Shown here piece after piece: positions 43,624 to 53,794 of a DNA stretch of 64,000 nt. The position numbers were made by a program, and so were the translations under genes. Under the pieces are notes generated by a model. The model saw only the letters and a program-made list of their open reading frames with translations, was not told where the DNA came from and made no database searches. Where the stretch lies: positions 1 through 64,000 of the forward strand of contig JAFZKB010000012.1 of NCBI GenBank assembly GCA_017551865.1. The letters are read 5' to 3'. Each line of letters begins with the position of its first letter. The first letter of the stretch is position 1. The stretch is from Clostridiales bacterium. Lineage in GTDB: Bacteria > Bacillota > Clostridia > Saccharofermentanales > Saccharofermentanaceae.

Positions 43624-46008
43624 ATGGATCGAAGAAATACCCTGAAACGCATTTTTGCAATCGTGCTTTGTGCAGCTATGCTTTCCGCCTCATCCTGCAA
43701 AAGCAAGAAGAAAGGAGATAAGCAGGATCGCAAGAGCGACGTTGTCCTGGAGACTGACCCGTTTTTTCAAGTCGAAGAGCATGAACTTCTTATCCCTTCC
43801 CCCGCGGACAAAGAGATCCTGTCGTGTAGTCTGGAAAGCCCGGTCGTGACCGGGAAAACGATCTCCGTCACATATTTCATCGAATATAAAATGCCGCCGG
43901 AACTTCAAAACAGTACGGATTATGACACGGTCATGGCATATCGGGAAGACGGCCGGGCCGTCTTCGATCTAAACGGCAATTTTCTCCGAAAGACCCCACG
44001 CGTCATGCATGTAGAACCCGGCGAACGAACGCCCGTATCGGAGTATATCCTGCAGGTCACCGAGGGTCCAAATGGCGAGGGATATGCCATCGTTATGCGC
44101 GATCAGGAGGAAGAAGGGTTTTATTTCTGCAAGATCTCTGATACCGGAGAGCTCGACAAAGGAATCCGCTTAAACGGAGAATTCACGGATCTTTCCGATT
44201 CGCAGGTCCTCTTCACGGAAGATGGTCACATCGTCATCGGAAGCTGGGAATATATCGCCATCTACGATAAAAACGGGAACCTGCAGAACGGTTTTTTCTG
44301 CGAAGGATTTCAGGGACATCTTCTTCAGCAGGACGGAAAATACTACGCCGCACTTAACAACGTCACCGGTACGACGTTTGAGGAGCGATATGCATATATT
44401 CAGCAGATCGATATCGAAAAAGGTGTGTTGACTGGAGAGAAGATCAAAAATCCTCAGGCCATGCTCATGGTGCGCGGAAAAGACGGCAGTTATCTTCAGA
44501 ATACCAACGGCATCGTCAAGGTCGATCTTCTTTCTTCCCAGAAAACGCAGGTCATGGAATGGAGCCAGTGCGATTACTATTTCTCTTCCGCAAATGCAAG
44601 ATCTTTCAAGATCCTTTCCGACGACGAGATCGTCTTTTTCCTGGAAAAGATCAATGCCTATTCTGATGGCGGAGATAATTCCATGCACATCACTGCAGCC
44701 CATTTTTCTCGCATGGAAAAGAATCCGTACGCTGGCAAGCCGATCATCCGTGTCGCGGAGAACGACTCTGCGCAATTCAGCGCCGTCGTCTCCGGTATCA
44801 TGCCTGACGTGATCTCCTACAATACGTCTGCTGACGCGAAGTCCCGCATCGTCGTTCACGACTATTCCGCTGACATGGACAGTGCACTTTCAAGACTTCA
44901 GCAGCAGGCATCGATCTCTGATATCGTTTATCAGGAACTGATCTCCGGGAACGGTCCGGACATTCTCGTAAACTTCTCCGAATACCCGAAGTTCAATACC
45001 GGCGAGTGTCTTCTTGATCTGAATACGCTAATCGATGATAAAGAGAACGGACTTGACCGAAGCCTCTATTTTGACGCGATCCTTCGGGCCGGAGAGCAAA
45101 ACGGGAAACTCTATCACATACCCATCTGCTACGGGATCATGGGGATCCTGGGGAATACTGATCTTCTTGGCGATCCGAAGCCATGGACATATGACGAGTT
45201 CTTCTCTGCGATCGACAAGCTACCTGACGATGTCGAGGTGCTCGATGAATTCCTCCAGCCGATCGAAAACATGTATCCCCGATTCTTCGCCTGTCTGGGA
45301 AGAGATCTTATCGATTATGACAAAAAAGAAGTGCATCTGACCGACGACAGTTTTAAGAAGCTTCTGGAGTTTTCGAAAAGATATGGTACCGAGAAGACGG
45401 AGTCGGAGTTGTGGAATATTCGTCTTACGCAGGGAACTGTCGATGCCTGGACAAAATTCGATGAAGGCCTTCTGGCTTTCCTGGGTGCTGATACTGCGGA
45501 TATTCGTTACTATGCCCAGCTCATCACGAAAAACAACGGACATGCAGCACTCTATCCGATCCCCTCGGTAGGTGCCAAGGGGCTTTATGCAAATCCAATT
45601 GTCTCGATCGGCATCTCGAAGACATCCTCTCACACAAGCGAGGCCTGGGATTTTATACGATTCCTGATGAGCGATGATGTGCAGTTCGAAAAATGCAAAA
45701 ACACCGGATTCCCGATCAACCGCAAGGCGCTGGATGACGTCCTTTCCTACTACAACAAGATGTACGAAGAAGCGCTGACCAAACAAAAAGAGACCGACGA
45801 GATCTACTTACCTATGAAACTCGATAAGAGCGTCACCGATCGGCTGAAAAAAGATATCGAGAGCATCGGCGGACTCTGCGGTTCGGATCCGAATATCCTG
45901 ATGATCATGTTAGAAGAAGCGCCGGCATGTATCCTCGGTCAGAAGAGCGTCGACGATGTCGCTTCGATCATTGAAAACCGCGCCAGAACATTCGTCAGAG
46001 AGCAATAG
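43624..46008 (+). CDS. Extracellular solute-binding lipoprotein (family 1) with long N-terminal domain
   Basis: This 794-aa protein has a lipoprotein signal (basic MDRRNTLKR, hydrophobic core, lipobox SASSC with C25). Residues about 40-385 form a beta-rich region that may be a propeller-like sensor ('YAIVMRDQEEEGFYFC', 'IVIGSWEYIAIYDKNGN'). Residues about 400-794 resemble family 1 sugar-binding proteins ('GNGPDILVNFSEYPKF', 'KLYHIPICYGIMGILGNTDLLG', 'TSSHTSEAWDFIRFLMS'). It is about twice the normal size. No permease or ATPase gene is adjacent, so it may serve a distant transporter. The start at 43624 is preceded by GGAGAG; ATG 43609 lacks a site. Confidence 0.75.
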   Translation: MDRRNTLKRIFAIVLCAAMLSASSCKSKKKGDKQDRKSDVVLETDPFFQVEEHELLIPSPADKEILSCSLESPVVTGKTISVTYFIEYKMPPELQNSTDYDTVMAYREDGRAVFDLNGNFLRKTPRVMHVEPGERTPVSEYILQVTEGPNGEGYAIVMRDQEEEGFYFCKISDTGELDKGIRLNGEFTDLSDSQVLFTEDGHIVIGSWEYIAIYDKNGNLQNGFFCEGFQGHLLQQDGKYYAALNNVTGTTFEERYAYIQQIDIEKGVLTGEKIKNPQAMLMVRGKDGSYLQNTNGIVKVDLLSSQKTQVMEWSQCDYYFSSANARSFKILSDDEIVFFLEKINAYSDGGDNSMHITAAHFSRMEKNPYAGKPIIRVAENDSAQFSAVVSGIMPDVISYNTSADAKSRIVVHDYSADMDSALSRLQQQASISDIVYQELISGNGPDILVNFSEYPKFNTGECLLDLNTLIDDKENGLDRSLYFDAILRAGEQNGKLYHIPICYGIMGILGNTDLLGDPKPWTYDEFFSAIDKLPDDVEVLDEFLQPIENMYPRFFACLGRDLIDYDKKEVHLTDDSFKKLLEFSKRYGTEKTESELWNIRLTQGTVDAWTKFDEGLLAFLGADTADIRYYAQLITKNNGHAALYPIPSVGAKGLYANPIVSIGISKTSSHTSEAWDFIRFLMSDDVQFEKCKNTGFPINRKALDDVLSYYNKMYEEALTKQKETDEIYLPMKLDKSVTDRLKKDIESIGGLCGSDPNILMIMLEEAPACILGQKSVDDVASIIENRARTFVREQ

Positions 46009-46030
46009 CAAATGAAGAAGGAAGGCCCCT

Positions 46031-46885
46031 TCAGCCTTTCTTTCGGATCACGACTTCTCCGCTGCAGGGCATGACCTCATCGCCTCGGATGATCTCGCCG
46101 ACTTCATCACAGACGATCTTTCCGGATCTCGGATTCTTCACAGAATTGATCCGCCCGGTGATCTCGGCTTCAACGTCGGAATATTCGAAAGACAAGTCGC
46201 ACTCTTCCATCGTGCAGTTGATCAGTTTCAGATTCTTACAGTAGCAAAGCGGCTGGGTCCCGATGATGCGGCAGTTTTTAAGCGTCAGGCCGTCGGAATA
46301 CCATCCGAGATACTCGCCTTTGATCGTGCAGTTTTTGATCGTCAGGTCCTTGCAGTGCCAGAATGCATCCTTCGTATCGAAGTCGCAGTTTTTCATATAT
46401 CCGCCTTCGACGTATTGAAAAGAATACTTCCCTTTCATCGTCACGTTTTCAAGATGCAGGTGACGGCTTTCGAAGAAGATATATTCTGAATTCAATGTCA
46501 CGTTTTCGAGACGGAGACCTTCGCATTTCCATCCGAATTCCGGGGAATCGATCGTGCAGTTACTGATCTTTATATCTTTGCACTCACGGATCGCTTTTAC
46601 TCCTTTGATCTCACAGTTGGAAAGTGTGCCTTCCTTTGCATACCAGATCGGCGCCCGGCATGTCTCATTCATCGTGATCCGGTCTATGGAGAACCTTGTG
46701 ACATGCCAGAATGGATACCGCAGGGAAAATGTGCAGTCCCTGACAACGATATCGCTGGATTCCTTAAGCGCGGATTCTCCGTCCTGCGGACCTTCGAAAT
46801 TGCATTCCACAACATCCATATCCACCGCGTGATAGAGCGCACGCTCTTCATCAAACGTCTTACCTCTGACCGTCTTTCTTTCCAT
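46031..46885 (-). CDS. DUF3737-like right-handed beta-helix protein
   Basis: This 284-aa protein consists of short repeats of the type 'xxxIxxCxIxG' with regular I/L, C and N positions (for example 'DIKISNCTIDS', 'DLTIKNCTIKG', 'GLTLKNCRIIG', 'NLKLINCTMEE'), which stack as a right-handed parallel beta helix. It begins MERKTVRGKTFDEERALYHA, as DUF3737 proteins do in my memory. No signal peptide, so probably cytoplasmic. The biochemical role is unknown. It ends 22 bp from the converging lipoprotein gene and has a GGAGA ribosome site. Confidence 0.75.
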   Translation of the reverse strand: MERKTVRGKTFDEERALYHAVDMDVVECNFEGPQDGESALKESSDIVVRDCTFSLRYPFWHVTRFSIDRITMNETCRAPIWYAKEGTLSNCEIKGVKAIRECKDIKISNCTIDSPEFGWKCEGLRLENVTLNSEYIFFESRHLHLENVTMKGKYSFQYVEGGYMKNCDFDTKDAFWHCKDLTIKNCTIKGEYLGWYSDGLTLKNCRIIGTQPLCYCKNLKLINCTMEECDLSFEYSDVEAEITGRINSVKNPRSGKIVCDEVGEIIRGDEVMPCSGEVVIRKKG

Positions 46886-46948
46886 GCCGGATCTCCATTT
46901 CTTCTCTTATGCACTAATCTTTCGCATTTTCTTATCTTCACATGCTGA

Positions 46949-47725
46949 TTATAGCACCTGCGGGATATCGGAAACTTCAACATTCTGCTCACTTGTTTCA
47001 GGATTTTTCCTTTTCTTATTCTTTCGGATAAGAATGATCAGCACGACCACAAGCACGATAATGATCAGGAGAGCGCCTCCCGAGAAGGCAAGTACGATCG
47101 GCAGATTCAGGTAACTTACCGTCATGGTGATTCTTTTCTGTCCGAAAGAATCGACTTTCTTCATGCTCCAGGAAGCTGTGTTCGATTCGCCCTTCACCTT
47201 TTTCCCGTTCGTGCCGAGCAGCTTATAGGGCACCTTGATCGTAAAATCATTCTGGGTCGCCTTGGCCAGAGCCGAGCTGAAGTCACCCATGTCATCGATG
47301 TTTTTGTCATAGGCAGGACCGGTCCTTTCCAGTTCAAAAGTCACTTCCTTAACGAAGAATCCGGAGATTGAGTAAGAAACTTCGTAGTCCTTAAAGACCT
47401 TATTGAGGGACTCCTCCACATCGGAAGAATCGATATCGTAGATCGCACGGCCCCCGCGCCACTCTACGCCGTTTTCCTTCTTTTCCAGTTTTTCAAAAGA
47501 TTCGAGCGACAGTTCCTCGTCGATCGATTCCATCATGGCATCGTAAAACTCTTCCGGTGTTTCATATAACTCTTTGATGGCACTTTCCTGCATGAGCACA
47601 CACGAGACGACTTTCAGATCCCCGTTGGGACGGATCTCTATGCCTCTTTCGATCTTTACACATCCGGAAAACATCGCCAGAACGAGCGACAAAGCGGCGA
47701 TCAGCGCCAGATATTTCTTCTTCAT
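46949..47725 (-). CDS. LppM-like membrane-anchored lipoprotein
   Basis: This 258-aa protein has a lipoprotein signal with lipobox FSGC (C22), an extracellular domain of about 185 residues and a C-terminal membrane helix (about 209-233) followed by a basic cytoplasmic tail. 'CVKIERGIEIRPNGDLKVVSCVLM' after the cysteine resembles the start of the LppM domain. Such proteins are found in actinobacteria and Firmicutes with unclear function. It is 63 bp upstream of the beta-helix gene on the same strand; co-transcription is possible. Confidence 0.65.
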   Translation of the reverse strand: MKKKYLALIAALSLVLAMFSGCVKIERGIEIRPNGDLKVVSCVLMQESAIKELYETPEEFYDAMMESIDEELSLESFEKLEKKENGVEWRGGRAIYDIDSSDVEESLNKVFKDYEVSYSISGFFVKEVTFELERTGPAYDKNIDDMGDFSSALAKATQNDFTIKVPYKLLGTNGKKVKGESNTASWSMKKVDSFGQKRITMTVSYLNLPIVLAFSGGALLIIIVLVVVLIILIRKNKKRKNPETSEQNVEVSDIPQVL

Positions 47726-47829
47726 CTTCTTTTCTCCTCAGTACTTTTTCCCTCTTAGGTCTCTATTATAGCAAATAACTCCCTTCCGAAAAATCGCCGA
47801 AGGATCTTGCTTCCTTCGTTCTATTTCCG

Positions 47830-47867
47830 AAAAAAAATGACGAGCGGCATCTCTGCCGCTCGCCATT
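47830..47867 (-). terminator. Terminator of the DUF4838-like gene
   Basis: A long GC-rich stem (CGAGCGGCA with TGCCGCTCG, extended by AATG/CATT) with a GAGA loop on the minus strand is followed by eight T. Confidence 0.9.
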
Positions 47868-47922
47868 TAATTCTTTTCTCGTTACTTAAGCCCTCCTCAT
47901 AAGTAACGTGAACATGAATTTC

Positions 47923-50900
47923 TCATTCATCTGTCAAAACCTCGGACCAGTGTCCCGGGTTTTGCTTCATATAGCTGTCCGTAGGAGATACGATCTTCCT
48001 TAAGAACAGGCTGAATACCGCACAGCCGTATTTGTTTTTCAGGTCGTTATAGAGAGCCTTGTTCGTGGCGATCAATGTAGAATCACTCTTGAACTCATAT
48101 ACTCTAAGCGCTGACTTGATGATCCTCCAGCTGACGAATGTTCTTTCTGTCGTAAACTTGTGACGTTCGGACTCACCTGCCACCGCCGCCATCGCCCGGT
48201 TATAGAGTTCTTCGCATTTTGCGATCTCCGTATCCGGCATGCGGTTATGCGCATCCATATCCCTGGTATCCGAACCGTAATCGTTACAGTACGTGAACTC
48301 CAGCGAAGAGTCGTACATATAGACCTTGTCACGATAATAGTATCCATTATGTATACAGTTCGGGCCCACCTGATGGTTCTGTGCCTGTTTCGTTAGGATC
48401 TTGAGATACTCTTTCACATACGGACCACCGGCTCCATAGTATTCATTGAGGAAGAAGTCCATCTCTTTTTCGATATCCGCATTCGGATCCTGCAGGAGCG
48501 TCGCACCGAGATACAGTCTCAGATCGCCGAATTCCGTATTGCAGTCGATCGCACGGTCATTGCTCTGCAAGTAGATACCCTTTACACCCAGAGATTTGTA
48601 GTACTTGATATCGGATATCTGAGAATAGATATTCAGGTACGGAGCGATCGTGACTCTCCAGTTGGCGTTATAGTCCCAGATCCAGAGCTGGGCATTACCG
48701 GACTTGCAGAGTTCCGCCCACTTCTTCAGGTGGAAGTTATACTCGACCGCACGTTCACACTCGGTCGAATTGCAGTCATGAGCGTAGCAGCGCATGATCG
48801 GTGCATAACGTACGATGACGTGATCATCGATCGAAAGACCTGTCGGCGGCTTTCTGTTCCATGTATAAGCGAGCATATCGATATATACATTGGTGTAACC
48901 GGCCTTCTTTACTTCTTTCGAGATCCTGTTGCAAAGATCGAGATAGAGTCCGGCATCACCAAGACCGTCCTTCTGGCCCTTTACATCCACTGTATCGTAC
49001 TTGTTGCGGAAAGCCTGACAATTACTGCACTGGCAGTAGACATCATTATCCGCCTGGCAAAGGGAGATGATCTGCATCGGTGCATTCGGATCGTAATTCC
49101 CGTGTTCTAGGATCTCGAAAACATGCTTCTTGATGCGTGCATACACCTGGGAGTTGGTAAGGCACAGCTGCTTAAACTGTCTCTCCCCTTTCCACAGGGA
49201 GAACCACTCCGGATGAACCTTGAAATCGTCTTCACTAAAATACTCAAAAAGCAGAGTATGTACCTGACCCGGGATAATACCCTTATAATTTGCTGCTTTC
49301 GCCGGATCATAAAGATACCAGTTCTGATATCCTGCCGTCGAAGAACTCAGCGCATAATTGGCGAAGAATCCGTTCAGGCCGTTGGCGAGATCGAACATGC
49401 GGTACTGTTCCTCATCTATTTTTCCGAAAGCAGCATCGATATCCGTAAATACGAAGGCTCTTTCGAAATCCAGATTGATGTTGGTCGCATATTTGAAATG
49501 CGTCTGATTCGTCTTATATCCATCATCGAAAGAAAGGTAATAGTATCCGCCGCAAAGCGAGAGGAATTTCGCCGCGCCGTCGATGACGCCGCGCTTACCG
49601 ACACCGGTGATCGAGATACCCGAATCATAGGAATAGATCTTATAGGAACCATCACTGGAATACTTCGGTGTTCCATGGGCACGGTTCTTCGTGTTACCGA
49701 CAGAGATCTCAAATCCCTGGCTGCCCTTGGCTACCGTATCTTTCATGATGGACGGTGTGTACTTATCTTCCTTGGAAATATAGGTACGGAGAAGCTGCGC
49801 CGCATAGGTCTCTTCCGCTGTAGCCTTTTCCGGAATAACGATCACGCAGCGCGGCATGTCTGTCGTGTATTTACTGTTCTTATACGTCCTGATGCTCTGA
49901 TCGATCGGTGTAACTTCTACCGTTCCCGAACTGCTGCCGGAGCCGGCTACCGCCTGATAGGCCTTCGCCGCATTACCATAAGTAAGCATGTACTTTACGA
50001 GATTCTTCATCGCTGTCGGATAAGATCCCGAAAGGATCGTGCTCGCATAGCTTTCGTAGCTGTATGTCGTTGTCGCACTGATTGCTTTGCCTCCATCCTT
50101 TATGACGATCTTCAGAGGCGTCTTAAAATAGAGAGCGGAGAGATTTTTGAAAGCGACACGGAAAAGATTGTTCGACTGCTGATACGAAAAATCCTTCAGA
50201 TAGACTTTATCCGATACGGAAGTACCCTTGACATTGGTGTACGTTAATTCCGCATAGGCATTGTCCGAGGGAGCGGCCATAAAAGCCACATATGCGACCA
50301 GATCCACAGAGTTGTCAAAGGACAGGGCGATCTGCTGAATCGATGCGGTCGCTGAGGAAAGCGCCTGTTGAGAGAAACAGGAAGAAGCCGATGTGACCGT
50401 CTTCGAAGCCAGTTGCTTCTGCGCCGAAGTCAGGCTTCCGTTCGCGAGGTTTCCGGTATTGATACCGAAGTAGGTCTGTGCCGCTGCACCATAGTTGAGC
50501 ATGTCGACCATCAGTGTGCACAGTTTCTTATCTTCGTCTTTGGTGCTGGAAGCTTTTGTCGAAAGGATATTCGCCGCATAGCTCTTGATACTGAAATCCA
50601 GATTTGAGCTCTCATATGCCTGACTTCCGATCTTCGCGGTAAGCTTTGTGCGGACGGTATTTCCCATCTCCGGAGCGCCGATCCCCGAGAATACGAAACG
50701 GTACTGCTTCGTTGTGGAATCGTAGGTATAGTTCGTGATCGTCTTTGTCTCCCATGTGGCGGAAGTTCCGGAACCGCTGAACTTCTGGAACTGCACATTA
50801 AGAGCCAGATTCGTAAACGAACCGGATGTGTTGATCTTATAGTAATACACTAAGGAAAAATCGTTCTGGAATGCGCAGGCGACCTGTGTAGTAACATCCA

Positions 50901-51012
50901 GTGTCTTTACGTCTGCAGCCATGACAAATGTGCTGCCATAGCTCGTAACGAGCATTACCATCGCGAGAATAAGACCGGTAATTTTGCGGCCAAGCTTGGT
51001 TGTTCTGTTCAC
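47923..51012 (-). CDS. Secreted DUF4838-like protein (1029 aa), putative glycan-active enzyme
   Basis: The protein has a signal peptide (MNRTTKLGRK, hydrophobic core, cleavage near AMA/ADV at about 32). Residues about 35-365 contain two related segments, each ending in a helix of the type 'YAANILSTKAS...LCTLMVDMLNYGAAAQTYFG' and 'YASTILSGSYP...LVKYMLTYGNAAKAYQ'. Residues about 385-470 look like a GH-associated alpha/beta domain ('PRCVIVIPEKATAEETYAAQLLRTYI'). From about 500 a TIM-barrel-like DUF4838 region follows ('EDDFKVHPEWFSLWKGER', 'QADNDVYCQCSNCQAF', 'IDMLAYTWNRKPP'). The family is thought to act on polysaccharides; substrate unknown. No anchor motif is visible at the C-terminus. Confidence 0.75.
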   Translation of the reverse strand: MNRTTKLGRKITGLILAMVMLVTSYGSTFVMAADVKTLDVTTQVACAFQNDFSLVYYYKINTSGSFTNLALNVQFQKFSGSGTSATWETKTITNYTYDSTTKQYRFVFSGIGAPEMGNTVRTKLTAKIGSQAYESSNLDFSIKSYAANILSTKASSTKDEDKKLCTLMVDMLNYGAAAQTYFGINTGNLANGSLTSAQKQLASKTVTSASSCFSQQALSSATASIQQIALSFDNSVDLVAYVAFMAAPSDNAYAELTYTNVKGTSVSDKVYLKDFSYQQSNNLFRVAFKNLSALYFKTPLKIVIKDGGKAISATTTYSYESYASTILSGSYPTAMKNLVKYMLTYGNAAKAYQAVAGSGSSSGTVEVTPIDQSIRTYKNSKYTTDMPRCVIVIPEKATAEETYAAQLLRTYISKEDKYTPSIMKDTVAKGSQGFEISVGNTKNRAHGTPKYSSDGSYKIYSYDSGISITGVGKRGVIDGAAKFLSLCGGYYYLSFDDGYKTNQTHFKYATNINLDFERAFVFTDIDAAFGKIDEEQYRMFDLANGLNGFFANYALSSSTAGYQNWYLYDPAKAANYKGIIPGQVHTLLFEYFSEDDFKVHPEWFSLWKGERQFKQLCLTNSQVYARIKKHVFEILEHGNYDPNAPMQIISLCQADNDVYCQCSNCQAFRNKYDTVDVKGQKDGLGDAGLYLDLCNRISKEVKKAGYTNVYIDMLAYTWNRKPPTGLSIDDHVIVRYAPIMRCYAHDCNSTECERAVEYNFHLKKWAELCKSGNAQLWIWDYNANWRVTIAPYLNIYSQISDIKYYKSLGVKGIYLQSNDRAIDCNTEFGDLRLYLGATLLQDPNADIEKEMDFFLNEYYGAGGPYVKEYLKILTKQAQNHQVGPNCIHNGYYYRDKVYMYDSSLEFTYCNDYGSDTRDMDAHNRMPDTEIAKCEELYNRAMAAVAGESERHKFTTERTFVSWRIIKSALRVYEFKSDSTLIATNKALYNDLKNKYGCAVFSLFLRKIVSPTDSYMKQNPGHWSEVLTDE

Positions 51013-51186
51013 AGGAGAACACCTCCATACAAGATTTCACTCGTGCTCTCCCCAAAACACGAACTATTACCTCGCTCGCGAAAAATATACCATGCTGTTC
51101 ATAGAAAAGCAATAGATTTTGTCAAGTTCGTCCACAATTTTGTCACATTTCACGGCAAATATAAATGAATATTATATAAAATGACA

Positions 51187-51227
51187 AGAAAAAACCGGTA
51201 AGAGAACATTTTTTGTCCCCTTACCGG
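51187..51227 (-). terminator. Terminator of the amino-acid ABC transporter operon
   Basis: A 14-bp stem with two G-T pairs (CCGGTAAGGGGACA with TGTTCTCTTACCGG), loop AAAAA, then TTTTTTCTT on the minus strand, 24 bp past the ATPase stop. Confidence 0.9.
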
Positions 51228-51250
51228 ATGACATTGTGAAGTTCGATCAC

Positions 51251-52015
51251 TTACAGAACTTTGGCGAGGAAAGTCTTCAGCCTTTCGTTCTGCGGATTAT
51301 CGAAGATCTCTTCCGGAGTACCTTCTTCCACGATCTTTCCTGCATCCATGAAGATCACGCGGGAGGCCACTTCCTTCGCAAATCCCATTTCGTGAGTCAC
51401 GACGGCCATGGTCATTCCGGTCTTGGCCAGATCTTTCATAACATCCAGAACTTCGCCGACCATCTCCGGGTCGAGAGCCGAAGTCGGCTCATCGAAAAGA
51501 AGTACGTCCGGGGACATGCAGAGGGCGCGGACGATGGCGATACGCTGTTTCTGACCGCCGGAGAGCTGGCTCGGATACGTATCGGCACGGTCCTGAAGGC
51601 CGACTCTTTCGAGAAGCTGCAAAGCCTTCTTCTCAGCTTCTTCCTGGCTCATCTTCAGAAGTTTTTTCGGTGCCAGTGTCATGTTATCCATGATCGTCAG
51701 ATGCGGGAAAAGATTAAAGTGCTGGAACACCATGCCCATCTTCTGACGGAGTTTGTTGATGTCATTCTTCGGAGACATGACGTCCTGACCTTCAAAGGTG
51801 ATGGTACCGCCGGTCGGGCGCTCCAGAAGATTGAGGGATCGGAGGAATGTGGACTTACCGGAACCGGAAGGTCCGATGATGACCAGTACCTCTCCCTTTT
51901 TGATATCAGTGGTGATCCCGTCGAGTGCGTGGATCTCCCCGGCTTTATTCTTATAGTGCTTTGCCAGATCTTTTACCGAGATAAGGACTTCACCTGTTTT
52001 GATTTCAGCGCTCAC
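51251..52015 (-). CDS. Polar amino-acid ABC transporter ATPase (GlnQ type)
   Basis: This 254-aa protein has Walker [10 protein letters not shown] near 51, Q-loop 'QHFNLFPH', signature LSGGQKQR near 150, Walker B '[12 protein letters not shown]' and H-loop 'VVTHEMGFA'. The '[13 protein letters not shown]' and '[16 protein letters not shown]' segments are typical of the PAAT family that imports glutamine, glutamate, arginine or similar. Its start overlaps the permease stop by 11 nt, indicating translational coupling. Last gene of the operon. Confidence 0.93.
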   Translation of the reverse strand: MSAEIKTGEVLISVKDLAKHYKNKAGEIHALDGITTDIKKGEVLVIIGPSGSGKSTFLRSLNLLERPTGGTITFEGQDVMSPKNDINKLRQKMGMVFQHFNLFPHLTIMDNMTLAPKKLLKMSQEEAEKKALQLLERVGLQDRADTYPSQLSGGQKQRIAIVRALCMSPDVLLFDEPTSALDPEMVGEVLDVMKDLAKTGMTMAVVTHEMGFAKEVASRVIFMDAGKIVEEGTPEEIFDNPQNERLKTFLAKVL

Positions 52016-52772
52016 TGTTTCTCATCCTCCTTTCAAGCATCGATACCAGCTTCGTAAAGAAGACTACGATGATCAGGTAGATAATGGCGACCGCCAGAAG
52101 CGGCGGGAATGCGTCAAAGGTACGGCTGCGGATCACGTCGCCGCCACGGGTCAGTTCCATGATACCGACATAACCCGAGATGGATGTTTCCTTGATAAGG
52201 ACGATGAACTCGTTCGCCAGAGCCGGCAGGATATTCTTGATGGCCTGCGGGATGATAATGTAGATCATGGTCTGGATATAGTTGAAACCAAGGGAGCGGC
52301 CTGCCTCAAACTGACCGGCGTCGATACTCATGATACCCGAGCGGATGATCTCCGCGACATAGGCACCGGAGTTGATACCGAAGGCCAGGATCGCGACCAT
52401 CATGGCATTCGTCGACGAGGCGAATATGACGTAGTACATGATCATGAGCTGGACGACCACAGGGGTGCCGCGGATGATCGTCAGATAGAGCTTTACGATC
52501 AGATTGAAGAACCGAAGCAGGAACTTGCCGAAACCCGGACGGATCTCTTCGATGATCTTATCGTGCGTAGAGCGGATGATCGCCGCGACCACACCCAGTG
52601 CAATACCCAGAAGCACCGCAAAGAAGGTGATACGTAAAGTCATCCAAAGGCCACGGACAAGATACTTATATCTTCCGCTGGCCACAAAGTTCAAATACAA
52701 GCGGTCTTTCCACTTGTTGAGCCAATCCGAGAAACTCAGAAGCACCCGGTAATCTACTTTACAGTAAAACAT
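52005..52772 (-). CDS. Polar amino-acid ABC transporter permease
   Basis: This 255-aa protein has five or six membrane segments and the EAA loop '[35 protein letters not shown]' typical of HisM/GlnP permeases, plus '[18 protein letters not shown]' before it. One permease gene is present, so it probably works as a homodimer. Start 52772 is chosen because GGAGGGGAG lies 5 nt upstream; a longer frame to 52799 lacks a site. A hairpin lies between it and the upstream binding-protein gene. Confidence 0.92.
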   Translation of the reverse strand: MFYCKVDYRVLLSFSDWLNKWKDRLYLNFVASGRYKYLVRGLWMTLRITFFAVLLGIALGVVAAIIRSTHDKIIEEIRPGFGKFLLRFFNLIVKLYLTIIRGTPVVVQLMIMYYVIFASSTNAMMVAILAFGINSGAYVAEIIRSGIMSIDAGQFEAGRSLGFNYIQTMIYIIIPQAIKNILPALANEFIVLIKETSISGYVGIMELTRGGDVIRSRTFDAFPPLLAVAIIYLIIVVFFTKLVSMLERRMRNSER

Positions 52773-52823
52773 GAAAACTCCCCTCCAGGCTTTTTTCATT
52801 TGAAATTCTATTATATAAGCAAA

Positions 52824-52858
52824 GAAGGCGGAAATAAAGTTTTTCCGCCTTCCTTTTT
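52824..52858. terminator. Hairpin between binding-protein and permease genes
   Basis: GAAGGCGGAAA (52824-52834) pairs with TTTCCGCCTTC (52842-52852). On the minus strand the tail is TTTGCTTATAT, a weak terminator. It may lower expression of permease and ATPase relative to the binding protein. Confidence 0.55.
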
Positions 52859-52881
52859 CGTTTTTCTTATAAAACAGCTGA

Positions 52882-53753
52882 TCAGCCCTTGCTCGGAATG
52901 TACTTTTCGATGATGGCCGGGATCGTACCGTCTTCTGTGAGTTCCTTAAGTGCCTGGTTGATCTTGTCGAGAAGAACTGTGTTGTCCTTGTTTACGCACA
53001 TTGCATAATCTTCTACGGCAAACGGAGTCTCGAGGATCACAAGACCCGGATTTGCAGCTACATAAGACTTCGCCGGCTCGTTATCGATAACGACGGCATC
53101 GATCTTGCCTGTAGAAAGAGCAAGGACCGCATCGTTACCCTTGGAGTAACGAACGACTCTGTCTTCACCTACACCGCCCTCTTCCGGCGGGAAAGACATG
53201 TACATATCACCGGTTGTACCTGTCTGTACGCCTACCTTGTAGCTTCCGGAAAGAAGTGTATCAATGTCCTTGATCTCGGAACCTTCCTTAACGATGATGG
53301 ACTGGATACCGGTAGCATATGTGGAAGTGAAGTTAACTGCCTGCTTACGCTCATCAGTTACTGTCATACCGCCATACCGATATCGTATTTCTTCATCTGC
53401 ACGCCGGCGATGATGGAGTCAAACTCGGTATCCTCGATCACGAGCTCAAGGCCCAGTTTCTTGGCAACTGCTTCAGCGATCTCTACATCGATACCCATGA
53501 TGGCATCTGTTGCCTCGTCGTGATATTCATACGGCGGGAAGAACGCATTTGTCGCCATAACAAGTTTGCCGGCCTGATTTGTAAAAGCAGCATCAGAAGA
53601 TTCCGCCGAAGCAGACTCTGAGTTTGCCTGTGTTTCAGTTTCAGAAGCTTTCGTTGTAGATTCTGTCGTGGATTTTGTGGAACATGCAGCCATAGCCCCT
53701 GCCATGCAAAGGATCAGGCCAAATGAAACGATTCTTGTAAGTAACTTTTTCAT
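52882..53753 (-). pseudogene. Polar amino-acid-binding lipoprotein gene with a one-base frameshift
   Basis: Two frames together make one family 3 binding protein. Frame A (53364-53753, 129 aa) has the lipoprotein signal (lipobox MAAC, C24), an S/T/E-rich linker and 'FFPPYEYHDEATDAIMGIDVEIAEAVAKKLG', ending KKYDIGMAV. Frame B (52882-53367, 161 aa) continues MTVTDERKQAVNFTSTY to the normal C-terminus. Homologues read ...IGMAGMTVTDERK, so one base is missing near 53367-53371. The break leaves ATGA (stop and restart overlapping). This could be a real mutation, an assembly error or coupled synthesis of two pieces. First gene of the transporter operon, behind a good promoter. Confidence 0.8.
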
Positions 53754-53794
53754 ATTACCCTCCTAATGTTTTTACGCATACTGTCTACGCTATA

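Noticed and set aside
53360-53375. Programmed -1 frameshift in the binding-protein gene
   Set aside because: A -1 slip would restore the motif, but there is no slippery heptamer or downstream stem; mutation or sequencing error is more likely.
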